This document shows positions 41,741-52,872 of a stretch of DNA of 64,000 nt, in pieces. Made by a program: the position numbers and the translations under genes. The notes under the pieces are model-generated. The model did no database searches, was not told the DNA's origin, and saw only the letters and a program-made list of their open reading frames with translations. Source of the DNA: Globodera rostochiensis (taxonomy: Eukaryota; Nematoda; Chromadorea; Rhabditida; Heteroderidae); assembly GCA_018350325.1 (NCBI GenBank), contig JAEVLN010000005.1:4128393-4192392 (forward strand). The letters run 5' to 3'. The stretch's first letter is position 1; the number at the start of each line of letters is the position of its first letter.

Positions 41741-43136
41741 TTTTAAAGGCTTAACCATTCAATGGTGGCGAAATGTTTTATGAGAAACGATCGGAAATTG
41801 TGCCGAAAAGAAGAAGAGGAAGGCGCTAATTCCGATCAAAGTCCAACGGGTCTTTCTTTTTGTCTCCGTGTTCCGGTGCCAGAGTTGATTGGCGTGGAAT
41901 TGCCCTGATCTTACGTCCAGAAACTAGTGCTGCACGAGAGTCTCGATATCGAGTATCGAATAGAAAAAAGTTTCGAGTTTTTTGGGTCTCGGGCTCGGGC
42001 TCGAGTCTCGCGTATTTAATCTCGATTATCGAGACTTTTTACACCCCTAAAGATAGGCTTTTTGGTAAAAATTCACTACCTAAGCTTAAATAAATGCATA
42101 ATTAATATCTTTTGCACAACGTCGTCCTAAAATCTTCTCTGGCTCAGTGGTTAAACTCTGTTTCCTATTTTTCCTTATCAAAATGTTCTATCCCACGAGT
42201 GGAAGCCTTTTTATTATTAAAAACCTAATTACTCTTTTCAAGTCAAAAAACAAAACACATCACGCAGAAAACCTTATATGGTTATTTTTGTTGTTGCAAA
42301 TTTAGGCACTTCTAAAGATGATGTGCCCTCCATTTTTCAAAAAATAAAAATAAAGTACCGTGTTTTTAACTTTTGGTTGAAAATCTCAAACAAATTAAGT
42401 CAAAAATTCAAAATTTTCTCGGAGGCGCCTATCGGCACCGCCGACCCCCCCCCCCCCCTTTTCGAATTAGGCCAACTTTTTAGCACATATTAAAACATAT
42501 TTTGGGGGTATTTTTTAGCACATATTTACTACTTTTTTAAAAATTTTCAAAAATGCACCCCCTAAAAAATGACTTTTTCTTGGACCAAAATCCTCCCACA
42601 AAGATCGACATTTTCCCTAAAATTTTTTACTTTTGATATTTTTTATAAAATTTTCCAAAACATGTGAAAAATATTATATTTACAACTGTAGGAGCAAAAT
42701 TAATAAAGATAGATGAATTTTGAAGGTTTTTATGCATAAACTGACTAGATTTTGGTCATTTTTGGCATTTTTTGGGATTTTTAGCACATATTTTGGCATT
42801 TTTTAGCACATAAAAAGATACATATTTTGGGGTTTTTAGCACATGTAAATCCTATCCCTAGTTATGGACCCTGAGACTGTGGCGTGACCAAATTTCTATT
42901 TTAAAATATTCCAAAACATTTTGAATTGATTTTTACCCACTTTAACGAAACGTACACCACTCTGCATTTTTTTTTTGTTGTTACATATTTGGCATTTTTA
43001 GTGTTTGAAAAATAATTCTTTGCTATGTTTTAAATAATTTAAAATGTTCTGTTAATGGGGGTTGCGCATGTGACTAGAAGCAGAACGATAAATAAAAACA
43101 AAGGAAGATTTGTCAAAAAATCTTTTGACCATTCGT
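41741..43136. other. Repeats, no gene
   Basis: 41930..42030 is a TCTCGA word patch beginning AGTGCTGCACGAGAGTCTCG. 42138 has a weak A-box-like GGCTCAGTGGTTAAA. 42480..42850 repeats TTTAGCACATATTTTGG phrases and ends GTAAATCCTATCCCTA, like the end of a small inverted-repeat element. No gene found. Confidence 0.45.
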
Positions 43137-44184
43137 TCAAATACTCTCCAAAGCCGCGGCATTCTCTTCCACAGAATGCCCATCGACAGAATTTTGATAA
43201 ATTTGCTGTCGTTTAAATTGGTTTTTCCAATTACACAAAGTGCGTGTTCCAATTTTCAACATTTTGGCAATGTCCTTGTCTTTAATTCTGGGATTTTGGT
43301 TCTTAATTTCATAATATTGTTTCATCAATTCCATTTGTTCGCTGTCGGAGTATTTATGTTTTGGTTCTGTAAATAGAATTTTAATTAACATGAATAAATA
43401 ATAAATTTGGGCCCGAAAGACTCACTGGTTTGGCCAAGTTTCCGTTTCCACTTGTAAATTGTTTTAAAACAGAGACCCAATTCTTTTGCGACAGTTTTAT
43501 CTAATTTATTTTGAGAGTTTTTGATTCCGGCCCGCGTTAACTCGGCTTTCTTCTGATCAAATTTCTCTATTAAATGTTTACGTTCTTCTTTTTCATAGGA
43601 CACTTTTCGACTTAGGCCAAATTCTTTTTTCCATTCATATATTTTTTTGCGATTGACTTTTAAATGTTTTGCAATTTCATTCTCAATTTGAGTTCTTTCT
43701 TTTGTTGAACATTTTCCTTTTTGCTCAAATTCGTCTTTCATTGCGTGGAATTTGTCAATAATTTTACGTTTTCGCTCATTTTCGGTAATGTTTCTGTTTG
43801 AAGTAATTTCTTTGATTATTTTATTCTGTTCTTTGCCATTTTTGGCATTATCAGAGTTTCAGACTCTATGAGAGGAAGATTTTGATCAGTTGAATTGGGT
43901 TCAATTTGTCCAGAGTGATCAGACTCTGTGAGAGGAGGATTCTGATCAGTTGAATTGGGTTCAATTTGTCCAATTTGGGTGTTCTGCCGGTCGTTTTGGT
44001 AATGGACATTTTGTTCAAGCGTTAATTTATTCCATTCTTCGTCTTTGTCATTGTCCCACCAGCCTTCTCCGAATATTTCATCAATTATTTTGAGTGGCGT
44101 TTCCTCCAATTTTACGGATTCGGTTTTATCAAATGAATTTGTTGCAAATAATCCCAACAAAATTAAAATCCAAAATTTATCCAT
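43137..44184 (-). pseudogene. Triple-HTH secreted family, copy 12 (single frameshift, subfamily B)
   Basis: ATG at 44184 (MDKFWILILLGLFATNS), then LKIIDEIFGEGWWDNDKDEE, WNKLTLEQN and two repeats. One base is missing in the GAGTCTGATCACTCT segment (near 43858), which sends the frame into early termination. The correct frame resumes and stays open through HTH units 1 and 2 to 43426. The intron runs to 43367 (GTGAGTC..TTTACAG) and exon 2 (43366..43137) has unit 3 KMLKIGTRTLCNWKNQF and the short tail ENAAALESI. A single indel in an otherwise open gene could be a recent mutation or a sequencing error. Confidence 0.8.
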
Positions 44185-44639
44185 CTTTGTATAATTTTGT
44201 TGGGATTTTATGAATATTTTTTAATCGAAATTAAATAACTAGTTAATTTATTAGCCCAAATAAATGTAAATAATAAAAAAATCTTGTGGAGTTACTCAGA
44301 AAATCAATAATGGCCAGCATTTTCCAATTTTTTGCCAACCATAAAATATAATAAACAATCCAGGAAATCATTTAAACCGAAGGATTTTCTTTTTCATTCT
44401 TTGCTCACCCGAAGCACGCAATTTGAAATTTTTCCGGAAAGAATTTTGCCCGAATGACGCTCTCTATTCATTGCAAATCGGCTAACGTTGGCCGAAAAAA
44501 TGGTCTCGAGCACTAAATTTGACTGAGTTTTGGTTAAAATCCAAAAATGAACGGAAGTTACAAAGTCCTTTTTATTATGTTTGAAGACGGACAACCTCCA
44601 AACACTTCTGATCACCAAGGAGACGTGTTGAATATTGGG

Positions 44640-44705
44640 TAGAAGACGAAGACAATTCAGCGCTATCAGCGGATGATATTGTGATATTGATCAGGACAAT
44701 TCTAA
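44640..44705 (+). pseudogene. Fragment of the divergent paralogue
   Basis: TCAGCGGATGATATTG..GATCAGGACAATTCTAAG matches the SADDLDQGNSK coding stretch at 46981..47015 of the divergent paralogue, with a short insertion. Confidence 0.6.
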
Positions 44706-44825
44706 GAAGGCTAGAGATTTAGAGGGTCGTTAGGCTTAGGCCTAAGCCACCCTGGCTTGGGGTTCGTTAGGCTTAGGCCTACGCTAGCTTAGGTTTAGGC
44801 CTGAGCCTAATTTGCGCTAATTCAA

Positions 44826-44930
44826 ATTAAGGTTTGTCGGCGCCAAATTCTCTTCCACAGAATGTCCATCGACAGAATTTGGATGGAATTGCTGTTGTTT
44901 AAATTGCTTTTTCCATTTCTGTGAGAGGAG
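44826..44930 (-). pseudogene. Family exon 2 fragment
   Basis: Reads KWKKQFKQQQFHPNSVDGHS then VEEN, the end of HTH unit 3 and the tail, with no donor or upstream part. Confidence 0.7.
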
Positions 44931-45212
44931 GATTTGCATGTTTTTTAGGGAAAATATATGCTTAGGGCAGCAAATCCGAGCTCGGGTTTTGTGAATGTCG
45001 AACCCCACAATATTACAAAACAATTCCTTTTTTTGGTTTGACTAATTTTTTAATTCCGACATATTTTCCCCACTGAACTAGGTAGATTGAGATTTTTACA
45101 AATCTAACTTTTTAAATTCAAAAATTTGAGTTGATAGATAAAAACAGGAATGAACTATTATCGGCGAGTCGACCGTCGGCGAGTCGAACCATCGGCGAGT
45201 CGGCGTTGGGTT

Positions 45213-45303
45213 TTGAGTTCTAATTTTACTTTTACGGATTGGCTTTGTCCAGTGAATTTGTTGCAAAAATTGCCACCAAAATTAAAATCCAAAATTCATT
45301 CAT
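45213..45303 (-). pseudogene. Family signal-peptide fragment
   Basis: ATG at 45303 with MNEFWILILVAIFATNSLDK then ANPVKVKLELK, ending abruptly. The normal upstream flank is present. Together with 44826..44930 it is what remains of one copy after a large internal replacement. Confidence 0.75.
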
Positions 45304-45835
45304 CTTGGGATAATTGTTGGGATTTATGAGAATATTTTTTAAATGAATAAAATAACTAAAATGGTCAAATTAATGCAAATAATAAAGATTCGAGACTTGA
45401 AACTCGGGTGTTTTCAGACTCGGAGCTCGAAACGCGACTCGAAAAATGATCCAATCTCGAAACGCGAAAATTTGAATCCTTTAAAACATTAACCGATATT
45501 TATGAAAAACCCTGAATTTTTCTGGGAAGGGGAGCCCGACGGTGCCAACAGGTGCAGCCGGGAAAATTTTTTTAAAAATCGGAATCTCTGTGAAGAAATT
45601 TCTCATCATAATTTTCGCAAAATTAAGCATTTTTTGCTTTGGAAGTTGAAAAAAATGGGTTTACGTGAGAGTGGCGGATGATGTCCGCCACAGGCGCCGC
45701 CGGAAAAATTTCCCATGATTAATTTTTGCGTGTATTTTAATTATAAAATTATTAAAATTTATTAAACTATTTTCTTTTAATGGGGGAAGCGTATGAGCCT
45801 ACAGGAAAAACAATAAATAATTCGTAACACTCAAG

Positions 45836-45901
45836 CGGGTTCGAACCCGAACACAACATTTGGCGCTTACAAAGAGACAAACCACTAAGCCATTGACTTG
45901 G
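45836..45901 (-). repeat. tRNA-derived (SINE-like) pol III head
   Basis: On the minus strand AATGGCTTAGTGGTTTGTCT (A box) and GGGTTCGAACCCG (perfect B box) about 30 nt apart. Same family as 18606..18672. Confidence 0.6.
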
Positions 45902-46349
45902 TGTTCTAGCGTAACGATTTTTTACAATAATGGTTTCAAAAATTTTTTGTCCGAAAACCAATTGCGGGTCTAATTTCGAAAAATCCAAAAAAAAAATCCG
46001 CCATCCGCTATTGCGTCCAGCCCCCTGTTCGGAATGTGTTGGGGTCTTGCAAAAGCGGCATGGGAACCCCAGGAGGTCCGATGTTTGTCGCGAAAGCAAC
46101 GAGATTTTTTTTGTTAGCCAGTGTAATTATAGTTTTCGAAGGGTTTTTTGTAATTTAATTGCCAAATAAAAAAAATCAATAACATATAAAAAGGAAATTG
46201 ATTTGTATTATATTTTTTATTTTCAATTTATCAGATGACGTAAGAGTATTCTTCACATGTAAGAAATTTGCAACGTTTATTTTATAGCAATTTTAAAAAA
46301 TGTAAAATATTTTTCTTATCTTAAATAATTAATTTATAATATTGAGAGA
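45902..46349. other. No gene; upstream region of the divergent paralogue
   Basis: AT-rich. A 79-codon open frame (45930..46169) has no recognisable content. No copy of the family 5' flank or TATA block is seen before 46350. Confidence 0.4.
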
Positions 46350-47652
46350 ATGCTTTTTATTAAGCTAAATTTAATTATGAAATTAAACATTTTACAAATA
46401 ATTTATTTTTATTTGATAAATTATGTTTTTACCTTTCCAAACGATTTATTTGACGAACTTTGGGAGACAAATCGATCCGAGCCTCAAGCAAACAACAATC
46501 CGATTAAATCTCAGCCAAAAATCAAAGTCTGTCACATAAATTCCCCAAAAATTTTGTTTTTATTTAATGGATTTTCGCTTTTTCATCCCGGGAATCTAAA
46601 TAATTAAGTTTAAGGTTGAACCGCACGAAGAGCGATTTGATGGAAGATGGCAGGACGAATCTGCACTAAAAGGAATCGTAAAAGTTGAGCATGAACCACA
46701 TTTTGGAGCAGTTAAACTGGAAGGTGAGCCCCTTCATAAGAGAGAAAATAATTTACAAGTTTAAAAATTTAAATAATTACAAAAAATTTTCAGCTAAAAA
46801 TATTTTGATTTTGAAAGGTCTTTAATTTTTGCAAAACATCGTTTATAAATTAGAGTGTGAATAACTAAAAGAATTTGGGTCAAAATTTGGTTCAATAAAT
46901 CATAGGATCAAAATATTCAAAAATATCTAAAAAATTTTTTTACAATAAAACATTTAGGAACAATTAAAATCAAACATAAATCAGCGGATGATCTTGATCA
47001 GGGCAATTCTAAGGAAGATAAACATTTGTCTAATCAAAAAAATAACTCAACTGATCAAGATGAGAGTGCTGATGAAGAACAAAATGAGTCTAATGAATGT
47101 GAAAAAATTAAATCCCATCAACACAAACGTGAAATTATCCAAAAATTCCGTAAAATCAAAGAAGATTATAAGAAAAACAGAAAATATTCCTCCTATCAAC
47201 ACATTCAAATTGAAAACAAAATATTAAACGGTTTGGGTGTTGGTCGCACAACAATTTATAAATGGATCAAAGAATTTGGTTTAAGAAAAGAAACCAAATC
47301 AAAGTTTTCGGAGTTTGAAAAACGTGAAATTTTGAAACAATTTGATGAGATAAAAAACAAATGCAAGGAGGCAAAACTAAAAAACATTTCAATGCGCGAA
47401 ATCGATGAGAAAATTGCAAAAAAATTAGGCGTACGTGCCAGGACAATTTATAATTGGAAGTGCGAATTTGGCCTTTCTGTCAGCAACAAAATTTCTGACG
47501 CAACAAAAATTGGAATTTTGAAAAAATATGCCAAAATAAAAGAAAATAATCCAAAAATGAGTCATTGCGCCATTGCTAATTTGTTGAAAATCTCAATTAG
47601 CAGTTTAAAAAAATGGAAAGCTCAATTTAAAGATGAAATTAAGAACTGTTGA
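46350..47652 (+). CDS. Divergent triple-HTH secreted paralogue (about 326 aa)
   Basis: Three-exon model: 46350..46526, 46615..46723, 46958..47652. Junction 1 is phase 0 (GTCTGT donor, weak; TTTAAG acceptor). Junction 2 is phase 1 (GTGAGC donor, ATTTAG acceptor), and all frames agree. A signal peptide (IMKLNILQIIYFYLINYVFT) precedes FPNDLFDELWETNRSEP; the inner ATG at 46377 is an equally good start. Exon 2 is VEPHEERFDGRWQDESALKG. Exon 3 has NNSTDQDES, echoing the NSTDQ repeats, then HTH units at about 151-203 (GLGVGRTTIYKWIKEFG), 212-270 (KLGVRARTIYNWKCEFG) and 272-322 (NLLKISISSLKKWKAQF). Same order as the main family, but units 2 and 3 share one exon and the sequence is far apart, so it may be close to the founding gene. 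Function unknown. Confidence 0.75.
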
Positions 47653-48904
47653 GTGCACAAAATTATAAAAAGCCAGCCTCGGCACCAGGGATGCCAAATT
47701 GCCTCTTTTTAAGGCAAATTTTTAGATGGCAACAGAGGTCCTTTTAGACTCTCAAGAAATTCTTCGAGACTCTCAGGGCTCTCGAAGAGATCCTTAGTGA
47801 CACGCGAACTTAAAAAATTAACCGATATTTATGAAAAAGCGAATTAATGTTTGAATAAATTGTCAGTAAAAATAAACTCTTAACGGTTTGTAATAAGAAA
47901 ATAAGAGATTTTTGAAATTACAAAATTTTAAGCGTCTTAAACCCTCTCTAAATCAGTGAAAATGGTTTTTTAGTTTGCTTTTTAAATGAGATAATATTAG
48001 GAACATTGACATTAAATTAAACCAATATTTAAATATGCAGATTTTGAAACAAATGTAAAAAAAGAAGCATATAGAATCAATGGAAGCCCACTTTTTGGTT
48101 GCAATGGAAGCCAAGGTTAATGACTGACTGAACATCATCAATTCAGGACGTTTGACGCCCCTGCTGGTTAAAGAAAATAAAAAAGTATGCTTTATCAGAT
48201 TCAATAATAACTTTTAGAAATCAAATGTTGAATTTCGTCACCCCGAAATGATCTGAATGAATGAAGCTGAAGAGGAAACTGAACGTTTAATGTTTCGACA
48301 AAACAATTTTATCAAAATATCAGATTTTGGGATCAAAAATAAGTACATTTTAAAAAATGGCTCAAAATATAGTAATCTTATTTTTTGCATGAAATGTGCG
48401 TATTTTAACCATATTTCACTCTATCAACAATTCGGGGTTGCCCATGTCGAGGTCGGGGACGACGACCCAATTTTGGGGCTCGGGGAGCTACCCTAGTTTA
48501 AAAATTAATAGTTTTTGATGGGGGTCGGCGGTGTCGATACGCGCTGCCAGGAAAATTTTTTGATTTTCTATGGTAAGAAAATTGGTCCAAAAATTCGAAT
48601 TATCTTGAAAATCAGTACGCCGAGCTGAAATCAGTACATTTCTGACAAATCAGTACATTTTTAATTTGTCAGATTCTGCCTCCTAATATCAGTGCATTTC
48701 TGATAAATAAGTACAAATGGCAACCCTGGTTTAGAGCTTTTATGTCCTACAATGATCAAAGATATTCTCAGAACACTGGAATATTTGATCAATTTTCGAA
48801 TAAAAAATTCGTGGCCAACCTAACCTAACATCTTGGTTTCTAATAAATATTCCGCAAAAATGAGCAATTTCATAAAACAAAGACACAAATCATTGAGCAT
48901 TCAC
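47653..48904. repeat. Repeat A copy and 58-bp unit, no gene
   Basis: 48310..48500 is repeat A (AAAATATCAGATTTTGGGAT to GGAGCTACCCTAG); 48600..48715 carries the CAGTACATTTCTGA..CTGCCTCCTAATATCAG unit of 9781. 47660..48250 is AT-rich without a gene. Confidence 0.6.
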
Positions 48905-49893
48905 TCAAATGCTCCCCGAATTTGAGGTCACGATATTTGCTTCCACAGAATTTCCATCGACGGAATTTGGATGTAATTGCTGGCGTTTAAATTGCCTTTT
49001 CCATTTAACCAAAGTAGTTCTTCCAATCTTCAACAATTTAACAATTTCCGCGTCACTAATTTTAGGATTTTTGTCCTTAATTTGATAATAATGTTTCATC
49101 AATTCCCTTTGTTCGCTGTCGGAGTGTTTATGTTTTGCTAAAAGAATTTTTAAAATAAATAAATAATAAATTTAGGCTCGAAATACTCACTGGTTTGGCC
49201 AAGTTTTCGTTTCCATTTGTAAATTGTTCCAAAATTGAGGCCCAATTCTTTTGCGGCAGTTTCATTTATTTGATTTTTATATGAATTTTTGAGTCCGTCT
49301 CGCTTTAACTCGGCTTTCATTTCATTAAATTTCTCTACCAAATTTTCTCGCTCATTTTTTGGAATTCTTCGGCTTAAGCCCAATTCTTTTTTCCATTTGT
49401 ATATTTTTTTGCGATTGACTTTTAAATGTTTAGCAATTTTCCTTTCAATTTGAATCCATTCTTTAGCCGAAAATCCTTTTTGCTTAAATTCGTCTTTCAT
49501 TGCGTGGAATTTGTCGATAATGTTACGTTTTTGCTCATCTTCAGCATTATCAGAGTGATCAGACTCTGTGAGAGGAGGATTCTGATCAGTTGAATTGGGT
49601 TCAATTTGTCCAGAATGATCAGACTCTGTAAGAGGAGGATTCTGATCAGTTGAATTGGGTTCAATTTGTCCAATTTGGGTGTTCTGTCGGTCGATTTGGT
49701 GATGGACATTTTGTCCAAAGTTTGTTGGCGCCGGCGTTTTCAAATCTTCGGCTTCACCTTTGTCCCACCAGCCTTCTCCGAAAATTTCATCAAATGTTTT
49801 GAAGGGTGTTTCCTCCAATTTAACGGATTCGGCTTTGTCCAGGGAATTTGTTGCGATGATTAACCCAAAAATTAAAATCCAAAACTCACTCAT
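48905..49893 (-). CDS. Secreted triple-HTH protein, copy 15 (open, 311 aa, mixed type)
   Basis: Exon 1 49893..49191; exon 2 49137..48905. The usual TTTACAG acceptor is lost by a small deletion, but TTTTAG|CAAAACAT replaces it in frame (phase 1), one codon shorter. Signal peptide MSEFWILIFGLIIATNS. The next segment mixes subfamilies: VKLEETPFKTFDEIFGEGWWD has the B-type EETP insertion, then KGEAEDLKTPAPTNFGQN is A-type. Two full repeats follow. HTH unit 1 is HLKVNRKKIYKWKKELG, unit 2 LGLNFGTIYKWKRKLG and unit 3 LLKIGRTTLVKWKRQF. The tail is short and altered (DGNSVEANIVTSNSGS). Open throughout; the non-standard acceptor is the one doubtful point. Confidence 0.8.
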
Positions 49894-49913
49894 CTTTGGA
49901 TAATTTTGTTGGG

Positions 49914-49920
49914 ATTTATA
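49914..49920 (-). promoter_or_regulatory. TATA-like box of copy 15
   Basis: TATAAAT on the minus strand, 21-27 bp before the ATG at 49893. Confidence 0.5.
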
Positions 49921-51162
49921 TAAAATTTTGTAAATGAAATAAAATAACTAAAATGATGAATTGTTTAGCGCAAATAAATGCAAATAATAAAATTCTTTGG
50001 AGTCACTCAGAAAATCAATAATGGTCGTCATTTTCCAATTTTTTGCCAACCCAAAATTACAGCAGATTTTGTGGGAATTTTACTTGGCAAAGCGGACAGC
50101 TTTGGCCAAAGCCAAAAAAGTTTGAAGACAAGACGACTAAACTTTGAACGTCGCGGTTAAAATCACCAACGGACAAAATCCCTAATAAGCCAAAAGTGGA
50201 CAAAAATCACTAATGAAAACGAATTTTCCGATTTTTTCACTTTGAATAAATTAACAGGTACAAATTCCTAGGGTTAAAAATGGTCAGAGCTTCAACATGA
50301 CATGAGTTATCAGAATTGCTAATAAATCAGCTTAATCTACAAAATTCATAGTTTAATTCTGCGTGATTGTATACGGCGTTAATCGCTGACTTAGAATGTG
50401 ACTTTGTTCGTAACTGTTTATGGATAAGCCTTAAAAATAGTATTATTAACGAAGTGAGTGGAGAGGATGCAAGAGAATGTGTTGGCATTTGCGTAAAGCA
50501 AAATTTGGCATTGGCATGGACGGCCCTCTGCCCGGCGAGGCTTTAGAAAGTTATTTATAGCTTGAAATGAACTAGATGGATTAGTCGGTTCACATAAATT
50601 TGCGCGAGGACTTGGTCTGTTCATTTTTGATCGCATCGTGTCCGCAGCTTCAATTTCCCATGGAATCAATCCGGGACTCCCTTGGGGGGGGGGGTGGACT
50701 GCTCATCACCAACTCACTCCAACAGCACGTTAAGCAGGTGTCATCCCTGATACTCCTTCCCCAGCGTGGCCGGAACGGTTGATTTTAACCATTAGGGATT
50801 TTGGTTAACCTATTCGTTATTTTGCCCGCTTTTGGCCATTTGTTTACGAATTGAAATTTTTCGGTTCTTGTAAACAAATTTTTTTCCCCATTACTAAAAA
50901 TCAACAATTTTATCAAACTGAAAAAAATATTTTGTGCTCGGTGCTAAATTACAAATTCACAAATTTTCATCTTCATCCTCATCCTCATCTGCGCAGTTAT
51001 ATCTTTAGAAAGCCGCGATCGCAGTGTGTTCCGAAACAGCATCGATGCCTTTGAAAAACAGCGCTTCGGAGACCGAGAACCAAACCGAAAAATTGAAAAA
51101 ATTTCAAAACAAATACTATTTTTGGGCTTCTCTCATGGTAAGGAATCCACGAAAAAAATATG

Positions 51163-51524
51163 TTAATCCGGACCCTGCCATAATGGATGCCAACTTTTTC
51201 TAGAAAAAGCTTCGAAGTATTTCAGCCAAATCTGTTTAGAACATCTTCTAGCGGTTGACGCGCCGTGGGCGTGTAGCAATAATAATATCAGCTGGTCGGT
51301 TGTGATTTTACCCATTTTTAGTCGGTGAACAACTGAGTCCCCACCCAAAAAGACACTTCAGTCCCGGGCTCATAACTTGCTTCAAAGTAATTTACGCCTA
51401 AAAATTTTGACGGAACGTGCGTTAGGCTTAGAGTGGAGTCGATTGATATATATAATTCGGGCAATTTGGCGAGGTGCCCATATACCAAAATTTTACCGTC
51501 AGGAGTGGCCCCTCCTCTATGCAA
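51163..51524 (-). other. Duplicated coding-like fragment (inverse of 55340..55580)
   Basis: The minus strand from 51524 reads GGATPDGKILVYGHLAKLPE, LYISIDSTLS, then EASYEPGTEVSFWVGTQL. The plus strand at 55380..55530 reads a related but broken version (PDGKIAVYGYLAKLAELYIY, then stops). Conserved sense suggests a fragment of a real protein that I do not recognise. Confidence 0.4.
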
Positions 51525-51908
51525 GAGAAAATATATTAAATAAAAAACCGAAAATAAATTGTTAAAAATTTAAGCGTATATCATGATTATCAATTTTGAT
51601 TTTTTATCCATGTTAATATTATGTTTTTAATAAATTGAAAACACAAAAATTCAATGTGTCGAATTTCTTAAGGGCAACAATTTTTATAAAAAGGCGAGGT
51701 CGTGTGGGGTTTCCCCAAAAAAGGCCTAATTTTTGGTGTCGGGGTTTGTTAGGCTTATATAACAGTCGGGAAATCAATTTATGAAAAGGTTGAAATTATT
51801 CAAATTTTTTAAAAATAAAAATTGAGACGTTCTGTTTGTTGCGAATACGCCGAAGGAATAGGAAAAAATGTAACAGTTTTGGTCTTTTATCAAACATTGA
51901 CTATTCAT

Positions 51909-52872
51909 TCAAGTACTCCCCGAATTTGAGTTCCCAATTTCCTGAACATTTGAGCCGGCATTCTCCACAGAATCGACAGAATTTGGATGCAATTGCTGTA
52001 GTTTAAATTGTTTTTTCCATCTATACAAAGTGTTTGTTCCAATTTTCAACATTTTGGCAATGTCCCCAACACTCATTGTGGGATTTTGGTCTTTAATTTC
52101 ATAATAAAGTTTCATTAATTCCTTTTGTTCGCTGTGGGAGTGTTTATGGTTTGGTTCTGCAAAAGAATTTTTAATTAATAAAATTGGACTCGCAATACTC
52201 ACTGTTTTGGCCAAGTTTACGTTTCCATTTGTAAATTGTTTCAATACTGAGGCCCAATTCTTTTGCGACAGTTTCATTTATTTCTTTGTATGATTTTTTG
52301 AATCCGGCGCGCTTTAACTCGGCTTTCATCTGATCAAATTTTTCTATTAAATTTAGCTCTTTTTTTGTCTTTTTTTGACTTATGCCAAGTTCTTTTTTCC
52401 ATTCATATATTTTTGAGCGATTGCCTTTTAAATGTTTAGCAATTTCATTCTCAATTTGAACCCTTTCTTTGTAAGGAAATTTGCCTTTTTGCTTAAATTC
52501 GTCTTTTATTGCGAGAAATTTGTTGACAATTTTACGTTTTTGCTCATCTTCAGCGTTTGAAGTCATTTCGTTCTGTTGTTCGCCATTTTTGGCATTATCA
52601 GAGTGATTAGACTCTGTGAGAGGAGGATTCTGATCAGTTGAATTGGGTTCAATTTGTCCAATTTGGGTGTTTTGCCGGTCGATTTGGTGAAGGGCATTTT
52701 GTTCAAGCGTTAATTTATGCCATTCTTTGGCTTTATCTTTGTCCCACCAGCCTTCTCCAAATATTTCATCTATTGGATTTAGTGGCATTTCCTCCAATTG
52801 TACGGATTCGGCTTTATCGAGTGAATTTATTACGAATACTGACACAAAAATTAAATTCCAAAACTCATTCAT
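51909..52872 (-). CDS. Secreted triple-HTH protein, copy 16 (open, 305 aa, subfamily B)
   Basis: Exon 1 52872..52203, exon 2 52156..51909; GTGAGT donor and TTTTGCAG acceptor, phase 1. Signal peptide MNEFWNLIFVSVFVINS, then LEEMPLNPIDEIFGEGWWDK and EWHKLTLEQNALHQIDRQ (B type). It has a single repeat followed by DNAKNGEQQNEMTSNAED. HTH unit 1 shows HLKGNRSKIYEWKKELG (Gly for the usual Val), unit 2 LGLSIETIYKWKRKLG with one residue fewer in the linker (KKSYKEINET), and unit 3 KMLKIGTNTLYRWKKQF. The tail is shorter (VDSVENAGSNV) and ends NSGST. The upstream flank differs from subfamily A and is shared with copy 18. Open throughout; the shortest complete member. Confidence 0.85.

Larger units (their letters stand above)
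44185..45835. other. Family 5' flank and scattered fragments
   Basis: 44185..44370 is the 5' flank of copy 12. 44728..44810 repeats the TTAGGC palindrome block of 3750..3815. 45150..45205 has CGGCGAGTCGA words. 45304..45390 is a family 5' flank. 45530..45560 carries the GGTGCCAACAGGTGCAGCCG phrase. Three gene fragments here are listed separately. Confidence 0.5.
49894..51908. other. Shared 5' flank, then unassigned DNA
   Basis: 49894..50060 is the 5' flank. 50400..50800 is G+C-richer, with short frames but no recognisable protein. 51163..51524 is the inverse of parts of 55340..55580 (listed separately). 51700..51760 has GGGGTTTGTTAGGCTTA. No gene called. Confidence 0.45.
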
